52,819 nt of DNA from Bacteroidota bacterium. GTDB taxonomy: Bacteria; Bacteroidota; Bacteroidia; Bacteroidales; Bacteroidaceae. Numbering within the stretch: the stretch's first letter is position 1; each line of letters starts with the position of its first letter. A model generated the notes under the pieces. That model was given only the letters and a program-made list of their open reading frames with translations. It searched no databases and was not told the DNA's origin. The position numbers and the translations under genes are program-made. Below are positions 19,946 to 27,521 of the stretch, piece after piece. Location: assembly GCA_023425865.1 (NCBI GenBank), contig JAFABV010000078.1:1-52819 (forward strand). The letters run 5' to 3'.

Positions 19946-21327
19946 TTATCAAGATGTAATTGTAGTTCAAAATAGGCCGGCTCACGCTCAGCGTTACGGC
20001 GATAACTGTCGTAGATACCCTCCAAGAGATAGCGTAGGGCAAAGGTGGTAGTGGCGTCGGGCGTGAGGTCGTTGTCGGTCGACCCTCTGCCTATCCATTG
20101 GGGCAAGCGGTTGAGCAGGCGAATCTTCACGTCCTGCCCATGGCTCACGCGTGGCATGCTGAGCACAAACAGGTGGGTGGCCGTACCCACATACTTGCAC
20201 TCGGCAGGCGTGAGGTCGGCCTTGGTAATGGCACGTATATACTTTATCCTGATGTCGTCGTCGGCCTCTACCACATAGTTGGCTGGCGTCTCCAAGTAGC
20301 GACCGTCGATAAACATCTTGCTGAGGTCTACGGCCAAGGCCAGCTGCACGTCGCCCGAGTTACGGTCGGGCGCTATATTCTCTAACCGTGTAATCTGCGT
20401 GTCTTGTCCGCGCTCGGGCTGAAAGCGCCCTCTAATGTCGTCATTGCCCAACAGCAGCGAGTAATAGGGACGGTAAATATCGGTCGAGGCAAAGAGACAC
20501 ATGTTGTCGTAGCCCCGCAGACGCTGCATCTCGGAGAAGGTGCGCAGGGAGGCGTCGCGTGTGAGCCGCGCCATGTTGTCGTTAGAGCCAACGATGATGA
20601 TATAATAAGGTCGCCGTCCGGCAAAATGCCGCACGCTGTTGTCATAGGCATAGTAGGGGCCGTTGTACGAACCCGTCATGCGCACCACAAGCATCGACTT
20701 GCGCTTCACCTCATCCTTAAACACGGCGTTGGTCATCTCCTGCACCTCGCTGAACACCTTCTGGGGGTTCACGCCCGCCATGTCTTTCACCGAGTAAATC
20801 ATGTCGGTGACAAGGATGCTCACCTCGTTGTCGCCGGTCTTGTTGAGTATGTTGTCAAAAATCTGCTTGAAGTCGGTATATCCTTTCTCACCGATACTGT
20901 CTATCCGCGCCTTGCCGGGAAGACTGTTCTCAAGCGCCATCACGGCCGCACGAAACGAGCCGTCGCCGTCTTTGCTGTCGTAGGGGGTCATGCTGCCACT
21001 GCGCTCCATGTAAATGTGGAACGCGAGGGCGTCGTTGCCAATTCCCTCAAATCGCACGTCGAAAGAGGGCCGACGGCGAGCGAAGAAATCGGTGATATAC
21101 GCTTTCACGGCTTTCACGTCCATATGCCCGTCGGCAAAGAAGTCGTTGAAGTGTGTCTTGTTGCTGTCGAGGTATTCGCCAATGCGTTTCCAGTCGCTGC
21201 CATCGACGGTCTCGTCGTGGGCCGCCAGCTCCACCAAGAGGTGGTTGAAGTCCTTGCGTGCCCCGTCACGGCATCCTGTGGTGAGCATCGCCAGCGCTGC
21301 CAAAATGATAAAAAAATGCTTTCTCAT
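19942..21327 (-). CDS. vWA-like lipoprotein, first gene of the cytoskeletal operon
   Basis: The 461-residue product begins MRKHFFIILAALAMLTTGC, a lipoprotein signal with Cys19. Its central part resembles a von Willebrand A domain: a first strand FHIYMERSGSM near residue 105 at the MIDAS position and SILVTDMIYSV near 173 at the later metal-binding strand. The usual first aspartate of DxSxS is replaced by glutamate, so metal binding may be altered. A second domain covers the last 180 residues. I chose the ATG at 21327 because it gives a clean lipoprotein signal and lies 36 nt after a -7 box; the longer frame to 21501 runs through the promoter. It should be anchored to a membrane facing the periplasm or surface. 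Confidence 0.82.
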   Translation of the reverse strand: MRKHFFIILAALAMLTTGCRDGARKDFNHLLVELAAHDETVDGSDWKRIGEYLDSNKTHFNDFFADGHMDVKAVKAYITDFFARRRPSFDVRFEGIGNDALAFHIYMERSGSMTPYDSKDGDGSFRAAVMALENSLPGKARIDSIGEKGYTDFKQIFDNILNKTGDNEVSILVTDMIYSVKDMAGVNPQKVFSEVQEMTNAVFKDEVKRKSMLVVRMTGSYNGPYYAYDNSVRHFAGRRPYYIIIVGSNDNMARLTRDASLRTFSEMQRLRGYDNMCLFASTDIYRPYYSLLLGNDDIRGRFQPERGQDTQITRLENIAPDRNSGDVQLALAVDLSKMFIDGRYLETPANYVVEADDDIRIKYIRAITKADLTPAECKYVGTATHLFVLSMPRVSHGQDVKIRLLNRLPQWIGRGSTDNDLTPDATTTFALRYLLEGIYDSYRRNAEREPAYFELQLHLDK

Positions 21328-21362
21328 TAGCTTTATAGACGTATTCGGGTGGAACAATGTTG

Positions 21363-21370
21363 CAAAATTA
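21363..21370 (-). promoter_or_regulatory. Putative -7 box of the cytoskeletal operon
   Basis: TAATTTTG on the minus strand, 36 nt before the ATG of the vWA-like gene. No other TAnnTTTG box was noticed within the following 8.4 kb, which fits one transcript for all six genes. Confidence 0.6.
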
Positions 21371-21606
21371 CTAAAAACCAATGGAATAATGCAGGTGTTA
21401 GGCCGTATGATTTGCCACAAAATAACGATAAGCCGAAAAAACGATAGCCAACATCCTGTCCCGCGCCACGCACCGTGGGGTGAGACGCACCGAGGCGACA
21501 ATCATCCGCAAGCGTGGGGAATGCACCCACCATGCGTGCGCCCAGACGGTGGCTGCCCCACCCTTTCAGCACACGGTGCGGCACTCAAGCTGAGAGACTT
21601 CGGGTA
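21371..21606. other. GC-rich intergenic stretch before repeat array B
   Basis: Between the operon promoter and array B lies about 235 nt of GC-rich sequence with no gene I can support. Open frames crossing it have no family features and no promoter. Confidence 0.5.
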
Positions 21607-21731
21607 AAACCATCGGATGATTCTATATTAAACCATCAGATGATTCTATATTAAACCATCGGATAATTCTATATTAAACCATCAGATGATTCTATATTAA
21701 ACCATCGGATGATTCCATACAAAACCATTGG
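21607..21731. repeat. 23-bp palindromic tandem repeat, array B (5 units)
   Basis: Five complete 23-bp units start at 21607, 21630, 21653, 21676 and 21699, with a partial sixth to 21731. Units differ only at a few positions (G/A in ATCGGAT or ATCAGAT, GATGATT or GATAATT). The TATATT core in this array breaks the inner palindrome slightly compared with TATATA in the others. It lies between the stop of the PhnP-like hydrolase gene and the start region of the cytoskeletal operon, upstream of the latter and downstream of the former. Confidence 0.92.
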
Positions 21732-21842
21732 GCAAGAGCGCCGAAGGCTATGGCTCTCAAGCACGTGAACGACTGATAAAGAGGTGATTATGAACAAACG
21801 GGGCGGCTTGACGCATGCCTGCCCCGAAGGCGAGACGCAAGA

Positions 21843-22607
21843 CTAAGGCTGCTCGATGACAAGACCGTCGTAAGCCAGCGACACGCCCTCGGGCAGGCGT
21901 GCGTTGGCCGTGTCATGGTGCCCTATCTCATGGGTGAGGTGGATGAGATAGGTGTGACGGGCTCCGATACGCCGGGCAAAGGCCACGGCGTCGGCCACCA
22001 ACTGGTGACTGTGGTGGGGCTTGTCCCACCTGAGGGCATTCACCACAAGTGTCTCCACACCTTGCAGATAAGGCAGCTCGGCATCGTCGATGTACTTCAT
22101 GTCGGTGATATAGGCCAGGCGGCCAAAGCGGTAGCCCAAGATAGGCAACTGGTCGTGCATCACCTCGACGGGCATCACGTCGATGTCGCCAATGCGCAGG
22201 GGCACGTGCTTGCTGATGGCGCGCAGCGTGAGGCGTGGCACGCCGGGATAACGATGGGTGACAAAACAGTAGGAGAAGTTGTGCCGCACGGCTTTCACCG
22301 TCTGGGCATTGGCATAGATGGCAATGTCGCCAAACTTGCAATAGGGTCGCAGGTCGTCGAGTCCGCCCGCGTGGTCGTAGTGCTCGTGGGTGAGCAGCAC
22401 GCCATCAATCTTGCGAAAAGGCACCTCAAGCAGTTGCTCGCGAATATCGGGCCCGCAGTCGATGAGGATACGGGTCGTGGCAGTCTCCACCAGTGCCGCC
22501 GTGCGCCTGCGCCGGTCGTGCGGGTGGTGGCCGCGACACACCTCACAGTCGCAACCGATAACGGGAACACCGTTAGACGTGCCTGTGCCCAAGAAGGTTA
22601 GCCTCAT
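21843..22607 (-). CDS. MBL-fold metal-dependent hydrolase (PhnP-like)
   Basis: This 254-residue cytoplasmic enzyme has the metallo-beta-lactamase fold with THEHYDHAGG (residues 73-82; His74, His76, Asp78 and His79 bind two metals), a later His in VEVMHDQLPILGYR and LIHLTHEIGHH at the end. The N-terminal VIGCDCEVC cysteine cluster is the structural zinc site of PhnP-type phosphodiesterases. PhnP opens cyclic ribose phosphates in phosphonate breakdown in E. coli, but Bacteroidales relatives without phn genes probably act on another cyclic phosphodiester. No phn gene is seen nearby. The ATG lies one base after the murB stop (TGACATG), so it is coupled to murB. Confidence 0.88.
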   Translation of the reverse strand: MRLTFLGTGTSNGVPVIGCDCEVCRGHHPHDRRRRTAALVETATTRILIDCGPDIREQLLEVPFRKIDGVLLTHEHYDHAGGLDDLRPYCKFGDIAIYANAQTVKAVRHNFSYCFVTHRYPGVPRLTLRAISKHVPLRIGDIDVMPVEVMHDQLPILGYRFGRLAYITDMKYIDDAELPYLQGVETLVVNALRWDKPHHSHQLVADAVAFARRIGARHTYLIHLTHEIGHHDTANARLPEGVSLAYDGLVIEQP

Positions 22608-22608
22608 G

Positions 22609-23631
22609 TCAAACGATATTCACCTCGGGCTGGATGCGCAACCCGTATTTGGACTCTACATCGTGCTGTATGGCCTGCATCAGCGCCACCACGTCGGCTC
22701 CCTTGGCACCACCGCGGTTGACCAGCACCAAGGCCTGCTTGTCGTGTACCCCCGCCTTGCCGAGTGCGCGCCCCTTCCATCCGCACTGGTCGATCAGCCA
22801 TCCGGCCGGAATCTTGTACTGGTCGCCATGCTCGAAATAACGCAAGTCGGGAAAACGGTCACGCAGTTGCTCGAAGGTGTCACGACTCACCACGGGGTTC
22901 ATGAAGAAGCTGCCGGCATTGCCCAGCTCAGCGGGGTCAGGTAGCTTGGCCCGGCGAATGTCGATGACGGCCTGCCGTAATTGCTCCGCGGTGAGCTGCC
23001 CGGGGTCTATGTGCCGCTCGGCCAACACCTGGCGTATGTTACCATAATCGAGCTGGGGGTGGAACGCCTTTGACAGCCGGTAGGTGACGTGGGTGATGAG
23101 AAACTGGTTTTTCCATTCAGCCTTAAAGCGGCTGTGGCGGTAACGGTAGTCGCAGTCGGCCGCCGCGATGGTCACGATGCGCCCGGTGGCAAGCTCCACG
23201 GCCTCTACCGACACCATCACATCTTTGATTTCGGCACCGTATGCCCCAATGTTCTGCACGGCCGAGGCACCACACTGGCCGGGTATGAGACTGAGGTTTT
23301 CGAGTCCGTGCCAGTGGTGCTCCACCGCGTAGGCCACCACATCATCGAAGTCGGTGCCCGCCCAGCAGCGCAGCAGCACATGGTCAGCGGTAGGGTCCTC
23401 GGCCAATGGCGTGACGTCGAAGCGGCGCTCGGGGGTGACCACCGTGCCGTGGAAATCGCCGGTGAGCAGCAGGTTGCTGCCCCCACCGAGGATGAGCAAC
23501 GGTGGCTGACACGGCATGTGGGCTACGGACACGGCATCGGCGACGCTGTCGTAGACCACGTAATGGTCGCACTGCTGGTCGATGCCAAACGTATTTTCGT
23601 GTAAGAGGGAGTGATGAGTGAGGGTCTTCAT
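22609..23631 (-). CDS. murB: UDP-N-acetylenolpyruvoylglucosamine reductase MurB
   Basis: MurB reduces UDP-GlcNAc-enolpyruvate to UDP-MurNAc with NADPH and FAD, the second committed step of peptidoglycan synthesis. This 340-residue form is the E. coli type. It shows LILGGGSNLLL for FAD binding, SLIPGQCGASAVQNIGAYG in the first half, the YRHSRFK tyrosine loop and GNAGSFFMNPVV with the catalytic serine, ending in WLIDQCGWKG and PEVNIV. I start it at 23631 (MKTLTHHSLLHENTFG), the normal N-terminus; the longer frame adds a hydrophobic stretch foreign to the family. The PhnP-like hydrolase follows immediately. Confidence 0.95.
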   Translation of the reverse strand: MKTLTHHSLLHENTFGIDQQCDHYVVYDSVADAVSVAHMPCQPPLLILGGGSNLLLTGDFHGTVVTPERRFDVTPLAEDPTADHVLLRCWAGTDFDDVVAYAVEHHWHGLENLSLIPGQCGASAVQNIGAYGAEIKDVMVSVEAVELATGRIVTIAAADCDYRYRHSRFKAEWKNQFLITHVTYRLSKAFHPQLDYGNIRQVLAERHIDPGQLTAEQLRQAVIDIRRAKLPDPAELGNAGSFFMNPVVSRDTFEQLRDRFPDLRYFEHGDQYKIPAGWLIDQCGWKGRALGKAGVHDKQALVLVNRGGAKGADVVALMQAIQHDVESKYGLRIQPEVNIV

Positions 23632-23714
23632 AGGAAAAAAAAGGGCGAAGATAACCAAGAAAGGGAGAAACGATACCCCGTGGAAGGGGCGCAAGGCCTG
23701 CCGGTGGGTGCCCG

Positions 23715-23740
23715 GTGCCCCACCGCGCGCAGTGGGGCAC
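23715..23740. terminator. Terminator-like hairpin between the DUF4348 gene and murB
   Basis: A perfect 9-bp stem (GTGCCCCAC at 23715-23723 with GTGGGGCAC at 23732-23740) has an 8-nt loop. It lies about 22 nt after the DUF4348 stop codon. There is no T run, so termination strength is uncertain. Confidence 0.4.
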
Positions 23741-23761
23741 TGCCGCCGTGGCGGAGGGCGC

Positions 23762-24616
23762 TTAGCTGTTAAACTTGACGAGTTTCCAGTGTCCGCCCTT
23801 GCGACGGAAGGTCATTTCTATCTCTAACCCGTTGGCAATGCCACGGATGACAAACAGCTTCTTGTTGCTCTCTGTGTAGGTCTGGCCATAAATGATATTG
23901 TAGATATTGCCGGCAGGAATAAGCCCGGGCTTAAAGTCCGACCACTGCTGCGGTACGATGACACCCGTCATGGTCGAGAAATCGTCCTCCGGGTCGGGTG
24001 CGGTAAACTGCACCTCGTCGGCCATGCTCTGCACCTGGAAGGCAGAGTCGACGGCAAAGCGCTGGTAAAACTTCAGGAAACTGGCGTTGCGGTTCTGGTA
24101 CAAGGGCTTGTAATTGACCGATGTCATCATCCACTCCCCGTTGATGCGGTTGAAGATAAACTGCTGTACCGTCTTGATGTTAAAGAATATCTTCTCGACA
24201 ATGACATGGTTGACCGAGGTGTCTTTCACCAGTCCCATCTGCTTCTCATTGTCGAAGATGAGGGTGTAATACTCCTGTCGCATGAAGAAATGCTCCATCC
24301 TCCAGTGTTCTTTCTCGATCTTCTTCTCTAACTTACCATTGCGATAGACGGGCAAAGGGAAGACAATACGCCGGGACTGCAGCTTGCGATTGGCCGCGAA
24401 ATTAAACACAAAGTCGTCGAACAACTCGTCGGCGGCCTTGGGCATGGGGGTCTCCGCGATCAGGTTCTCGGCAGAGTCTGTGGCAACGGTATCAGCGGCA
24501 ATGGTGTCGGTCTGTACACTGTCAACGGCTTCAGGAGCCTTGTTCTTACAGCCGGTGGGCACCATGGCCATCAGCAGGAAGAACAGAACAACGGCTACGG
24601 CAAATCCTTTTCTCAT
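23762..24616 (-). CDS. DUF4348 family lipoprotein
   Basis: This 284-residue protein has an N-terminal lipoprotein-like signal (MRKGFAVAVVLFFLLMAMVPTGC, split here as a 20-residue hydrophobic stretch and then TGC; Cys23). A threonine/aspartate-rich linker of about 35 residues follows, then a single domain in which paired beta strands with many aromatic residues (EHWRMEHFFMRQEYYTLIFD, WMMTSVNYKPLYQN) match what I know of DUF4348 proteins of Bacteroidales. Its function is unknown. The ATG at 24616 is used because the alternative start at 24625 would be TTG. A -7 box (TAATTTTG) lies at 24648-24641. It is divergent from pheS. Confidence 0.8.
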   Translation of the reverse strand: MRKGFAVAVVLFFLLMAMVPTGCKNKAPEAVDSVQTDTIAADTVATDSAENLIAETPMPKAADELFDDFVFNFAANRKLQSRRIVFPLPVYRNGKLEKKIEKEHWRMEHFFMRQEYYTLIFDNEKQMGLVKDTSVNHVIVEKIFFNIKTVQQFIFNRINGEWMMTSVNYKPLYQNRNASFLKFYQRFAVDSAFQVQSMADEVQFTAPDPEDDFSTMTGVIVPQQWSDFKPGLIPAGNIYNIIYGQTYTESNKKLFVIRGIANGLEIEMTFRRKGGHWKLVKFNS

Positions 24617-24640
24617 ATAAAACAAGTCATAAACTCAGCG

Positions 24641-24648
24641 CAAAATTA
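24641..24648 (-). promoter_or_regulatory. Putative -7 box of the DUF4348 gene
   Basis: TAATTTTG on the minus strand, 25 nt before the ATG at 24616. Confidence 0.55.
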
Positions 24649-24691
24649 AGCAATATTTTTAGATTAAGCTACTTTTATCCGATAAAATGTG

Positions 24692-24699
24692 TAACTTTG
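24692..24699 (+). promoter_or_regulatory. Putative -7 box of pheS
   Basis: TAACTTTG on the plus strand, 29 nt before the ATG at 24729. It lies inside the longer reading frame from 24687 and so supports the shorter pheS start. Confidence 0.65.
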
Positions 24700-24728
24700 C
24701 AGGGCAAAGAACAGAAGTTTCAACAAAG

Positions 24729-25766
24729 ATGATTTTAGACAAGATAGACCAACTTCTACAGGAAGTTTCTACTCTCTCAGCCAAGAGCGCTGACGAGATC
24801 GAACAGCTCAGACTGAAATACCTGAGCAAGAAAGGACTGATCAACGACGTGATGGCCGACTTCCGCAATGTGGCCGCCGACCAGAAGCGTGAGGTGGGCA
24901 TGAAGATCAACGAGCTGAAGCAGGCTGCCCAAGACAAGCTCAACGAGCTGAAGGAGCGCGTGGCCACCAGCGAGACGGGCACCCAGAGCCTCGACCTCAC
25001 CCGTACGGCCTACCCTGTGGAATTGGGTACGCGTCACCCGCTGACCATTGTCAAGAACAAAATCATCGACATCTTCCAGCGCATGGGCTTCACGCTCTAC
25101 AGCGGTCCGGAGATAGACGACGACCAGCATGTGTTTACCATGCTCAACTTTGCCGCCGACCATCCTGCCCGCGACATGCAAGACACGTTCTTCATTTCGC
25201 AGAACACCACCAACGTTACCAAGAATGTGCTGCTGCGCTCGCATACCTCGGGCGACGAGGCACACTACATGGAGACGCACGAGCCGCCCATCCGCGTGCT
25301 CTGCCCCGGCCGCGTGTACCGCAACGAGGCCATCTCGGCCCGTGCCCACTGCTTCTTCCACCAGGTGGAGGGACTGTATGTAGACAAGAACGTGAGCTTC
25401 ACCGACCTCAAGCAAGTGCTGCTGACCTTCGCCCGCGAGATGTTTGGCGCCGACACCAAGATTCGTCTGCGCCCCAGTTACTTCCCCTTTACCGAGCCCA
25501 GCGCCGAGATGGATATCTCTTGTAACATCTGCGGCGGTGAGGGTTGCGGCTTCTGCAAGCACACCGGATGGGTGGAAATATTAGGCTGCGGCATGGTAGA
25601 CCCGCACGACCTTGAGGCCTGCGGCATCGACCCCAACGTCTACACGGGCTATGCCTTCGGCATGGGTGTGGAGCGTATCACCAACCTGAAATACCGCATC
25701 AACGACCTCCGCCTCTTCTCGGAAAACGACACGAGGTTCTTGGAGCAGTTCAAGAGCGCGTTCTAA
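24729..25766 (+). CDS. pheS: Phenylalanine--tRNA ligase alpha subunit
   Basis: PheS is the catalytic subunit of the alpha2-beta2 enzyme that charges tRNA-Phe. The 345-residue product has the N-terminal tRNA-binding coiled coil (about 1-90) and a class II aminoacyl-tRNA synthetase core with HPLTIVKNKI, PEIDDDQHVFTMLNFAADHPARD (in part), the phenylalanine-binding loops and motif 3 in YAFGMGVERI near the end. A cysteine-rich loop CNICGGEGCGFC near 262-273 is present. The start at 24729 gives the usual N-terminus. The pheT partner gene is not adjacent, which is common in Bacteroidetes. A strong hairpin terminator follows 110 nt downstream. Confidence 0.97.
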   Translation: MILDKIDQLLQEVSTLSAKSADEIEQLRLKYLSKKGLINDVMADFRNVAADQKREVGMKINELKQAAQDKLNELKERVATSETGTQSLDLTRTAYPVELGTRHPLTIVKNKIIDIFQRMGFTLYSGPEIDDDQHVFTMLNFAADHPARDMQDTFFISQNTTNVTKNVLLRSHTSGDEAHYMETHEPPIRVLCPGRVYRNEAISARAHCFFHQVEGLYVDKNVSFTDLKQVLLTFAREMFGADTKIRLRPSYFPFTEPSAEMDISCNICGGEGCGFCKHTGWVEILGCGMVDPHDLEACGIDPNVYTGYAFGMGVERITNLKYRINDLRLFSENDTRFLEQFKSAF

Positions 25767-25875
25767 GGAGTAAGCCCATAAACCTCTTCCCTCGTCGGTC
25801 GGTAGTGTGCATATACGCCATGCCACAAGGTGGGCACTGGTCGCACAGGGGCAACGGCATCCCCGGGAGGCTCAT

Positions 25876-25926
25876 ATAAACCACATCCCCTCATTCTTAC
25901 ACGAAGAATGAGGGGATGTGGTTTAT
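25876..25926. terminator. Bidirectional terminator between pheS and the adenosyltransferase gene
   Basis: A perfect 23-bp inverted repeat (25876-25898 with 25904-25926) with a 5-nt loop ACACG lies between two convergent genes. There is no long T run, but the stem is very stable and ends in AAACC/GGTTT pairs. Confidence 0.85.
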
Positions 25927-25970
25927 GTATGAAGAGATGTCGGTGGGCAGATAACCACTATTCACAGAAT

Positions 25971-26459
25971 CTAATCTTCACCCGGCACCTTAGCGGAAAA
26001 GCTCAGGCTGAACAGATAATCAGACAGCCTGTTCATATACACGATCAGCCCATCGGGCAGTGGCTCTTGGCGGTCTAACGCCACAAGCCGACGCTCGCAG
26101 GTACGCGACTTGGCGCGAGCCATGTGTATGGCGGCATTGGCCATAGACGTGCCGGGCAACACAAAGACCGGAGAGATGCGGCGCCCACAGTCGGCAATGG
26201 TCTCTTCCATGCGCGCCACGGAGTCGCGCAAGTGCTCGATGCCGTCGCGCCGACCCGCCACAGCCGCCATCACCTGCATGAGTTCGCGCTGCAAGGTGGC
26301 GTAAGGCTCTGCCTCGCCAGTGGCTACCTTGCATAAGCCCAACAGGCAGTTGAGCTCGTCTATCTGTCCGTTGACCTCAATGCGGAGGTCGTCTTTGCCA
26401 ACCCTCCTGCCGTCGGCCAGTGAGGTCTGGCCCTTATCTCCTTTCTTGGTTGTAATCAT
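25971..26459 (-). CDS. Cob(I)yrinic acid a,c-diamide adenosyltransferase (PduO type)
   Basis: This 162-residue enzyme transfers the adenosyl group of ATP to cob(I)alamin to make coenzyme B12. It is PduO-type: it starts MITTKKGDKGQTSLADGRRV, with the ATP-binding TKKGDKGQT segment, then KDDLRIEVNGQIDELNC, and later the conserved helix HMARAKSRTCERRLVAL. It is a little shorter than the usual 180-190 residues but all key segments are visible. I trim the much longer open frame to the ATG at 26459, where homology starts. It follows a FecCD-type permease gene by 23 nt, which suggests that permease carries a corrinoid. Confidence 0.93.
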   Translation of the reverse strand: MITTKKGDKGQTSLADGRRVGKDDLRIEVNGQIDELNCLLGLCKVATGEAEPYATLQRELMQVMAAVAGRRDGIEHLRDSVARMEETIADCGRRISPVFVLPGTSMANAAIHMARAKSRTCERRLVALDRQEPLPDGLIVYMNRLSDYLFSLSFSAKVPGED

Positions 26460-26482
26460 AGTAATGTGTGTTAAGCGTGGGG

Positions 26483-27478
26483 TTATGCCCGTTTCATGAT
26501 GACATAGATGATCACCGGTGCGCCAATGAGTGGCGTTACAGCGTTGAGTGGCAGCACGCCCCCGTCGCCGGGCAGGGTGACGAGCACATTGCACAGCAGG
26601 GCAATGGCGCACCCCGAGAGGATGGTGACAGGTAGCAGGAAACGGTGGTTGGACGTGCCCAGCAACAAACGAGCAATATGGGGCACGGCCAAGGCTATGA
26701 AGGCCACTGGGCCGCAGAAGGCCGTCACCACGGCCGTGAGGAGTCCGGTCTGTGCCAGCAGTATGTTGCGGGCACGCCGCACGTCGATGCCGAGGCTGGC
26801 CGCGTAGTTCTCGCCCATGAGCAAGGCGTTGAGGGGCTTGGCCATCAACAGCGTAGAGGCGGTGGCCAGCAGCGTGACCGTGGCAAAGAAGGGCATCTGC
26901 GCCATGGCCACGTTGCCAAAGTTGCCCATGCCCCATACGGCAAAGCTCTTCACCCCCTCTTCGGTGGCAAAGTAGTTGAGCAGCGTGATGCCACTCGAAG
27001 CTATATAGCCAATCATGATGCCAATGATGATGAGCACGATGTTGCTACGCACCATGCGACTGAAAAACCAGACGAGGGCCGTCACGGCCAGGGCTCCGAC
27101 AAAGGCCGCCCCCACCGACGACACATAGCTCCATGCACCGACAAAGGCCACGGCAGGACTGAGTGTGAGCAGTGCCACGGCCAAGCTGGCGCCGCTGGTG
27201 ACGCCAAAGATATCGGGGGCCGCCAACGGATTGCGGAAGGCTGTCTGCAGCAACAGGCCGCTCACCGACAACGCGCCACCCGCCAGCAGTGCCGTGAGCG
27301 CCTGCGGCAGGCGACTCTCCATGACGATATATTGCCAACTGGGCTTATCGACGGCCTGCCCGCTGAGGGTGGCCCACACCGCCGAGGGCGGAATGCTGAC
27401 ACTCCCCCGCAACAGGCTCATGGCGAACAACACCAGGATGAGCACTGCCAACACGGCATACACACGGCTGATACGCAT
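26483..27478 (-). CDS. FecCD/BtuC-type ABC transporter permease
   Basis: This 331-residue inner-membrane protein has about ten helices and the FecCD/BtuC fold used for siderophore, heme and vitamin B12 import. Diagnostic segments are VMESRLPQALTALLAGGALSVSG (in part; residues about 55-80), LLQTAFRNPLAAPDIFGVTSGAS, the FWG-like VWGMGNFG loop and GPVAFIALAVPHIARLLLGTSNH near 260 that contacts the ATPase. The start at 27478 gives a normal N-terminus; the longer frame is not homologous. No ATPase or binding-protein gene lies beside it in the window. Because the next gene is a cobalamin adenosyltransferase, a corrinoid substrate is the best guess. Confidence 0.92.
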   Translation of the reverse strand: MRISRVYAVLAVLILVLFAMSLLRGSVSIPPSAVWATLSGQAVDKPSWQYIVMESRLPQALTALLAGGALSVSGLLLQTAFRNPLAAPDIFGVTSGASLAVALLTLSPAVAFVGAWSYVSSVGAAFVGALAVTALVWFFSRMVRSNIVLIIIGIMIGYIASSGITLLNYFATEEGVKSFAVWGMGNFGNVAMAQMPFFATVTLLATASTLLMAKPLNALLMGENYAASLGIDVRRARNILLAQTGLLTAVVTAFCGPVAFIALAVPHIARLLLGTSNHRFLLPVTILSGCAIALLCNVLVTLPGDGGVLPLNAVTPLIGAPVIIYVIMKRA

Positions 27479-27521
27479 GGCTATTCGGCGATAGGACTTG
27501 GTACGTGGTGAGCTAACGGCA

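Noticed and set aside
19942..21501. Longer start for the vWA-like lipoprotein
   Set aside because: The extra 58 codons cover the promoter box and would hide the lipoprotein signal inside the protein.
25971..26936. A 321-residue adenosyltransferase with N-terminal extension
   Set aside because: The extra part is the FecCD permease gene read in another frame; homology starts at the ATG at 26459.
27479..27521. Cobalamin riboswitch before the permease gene
   Set aside because: The gap is only 43 nt, too short for a B12 riboswitch, and no B12-box-like sequence is visible.
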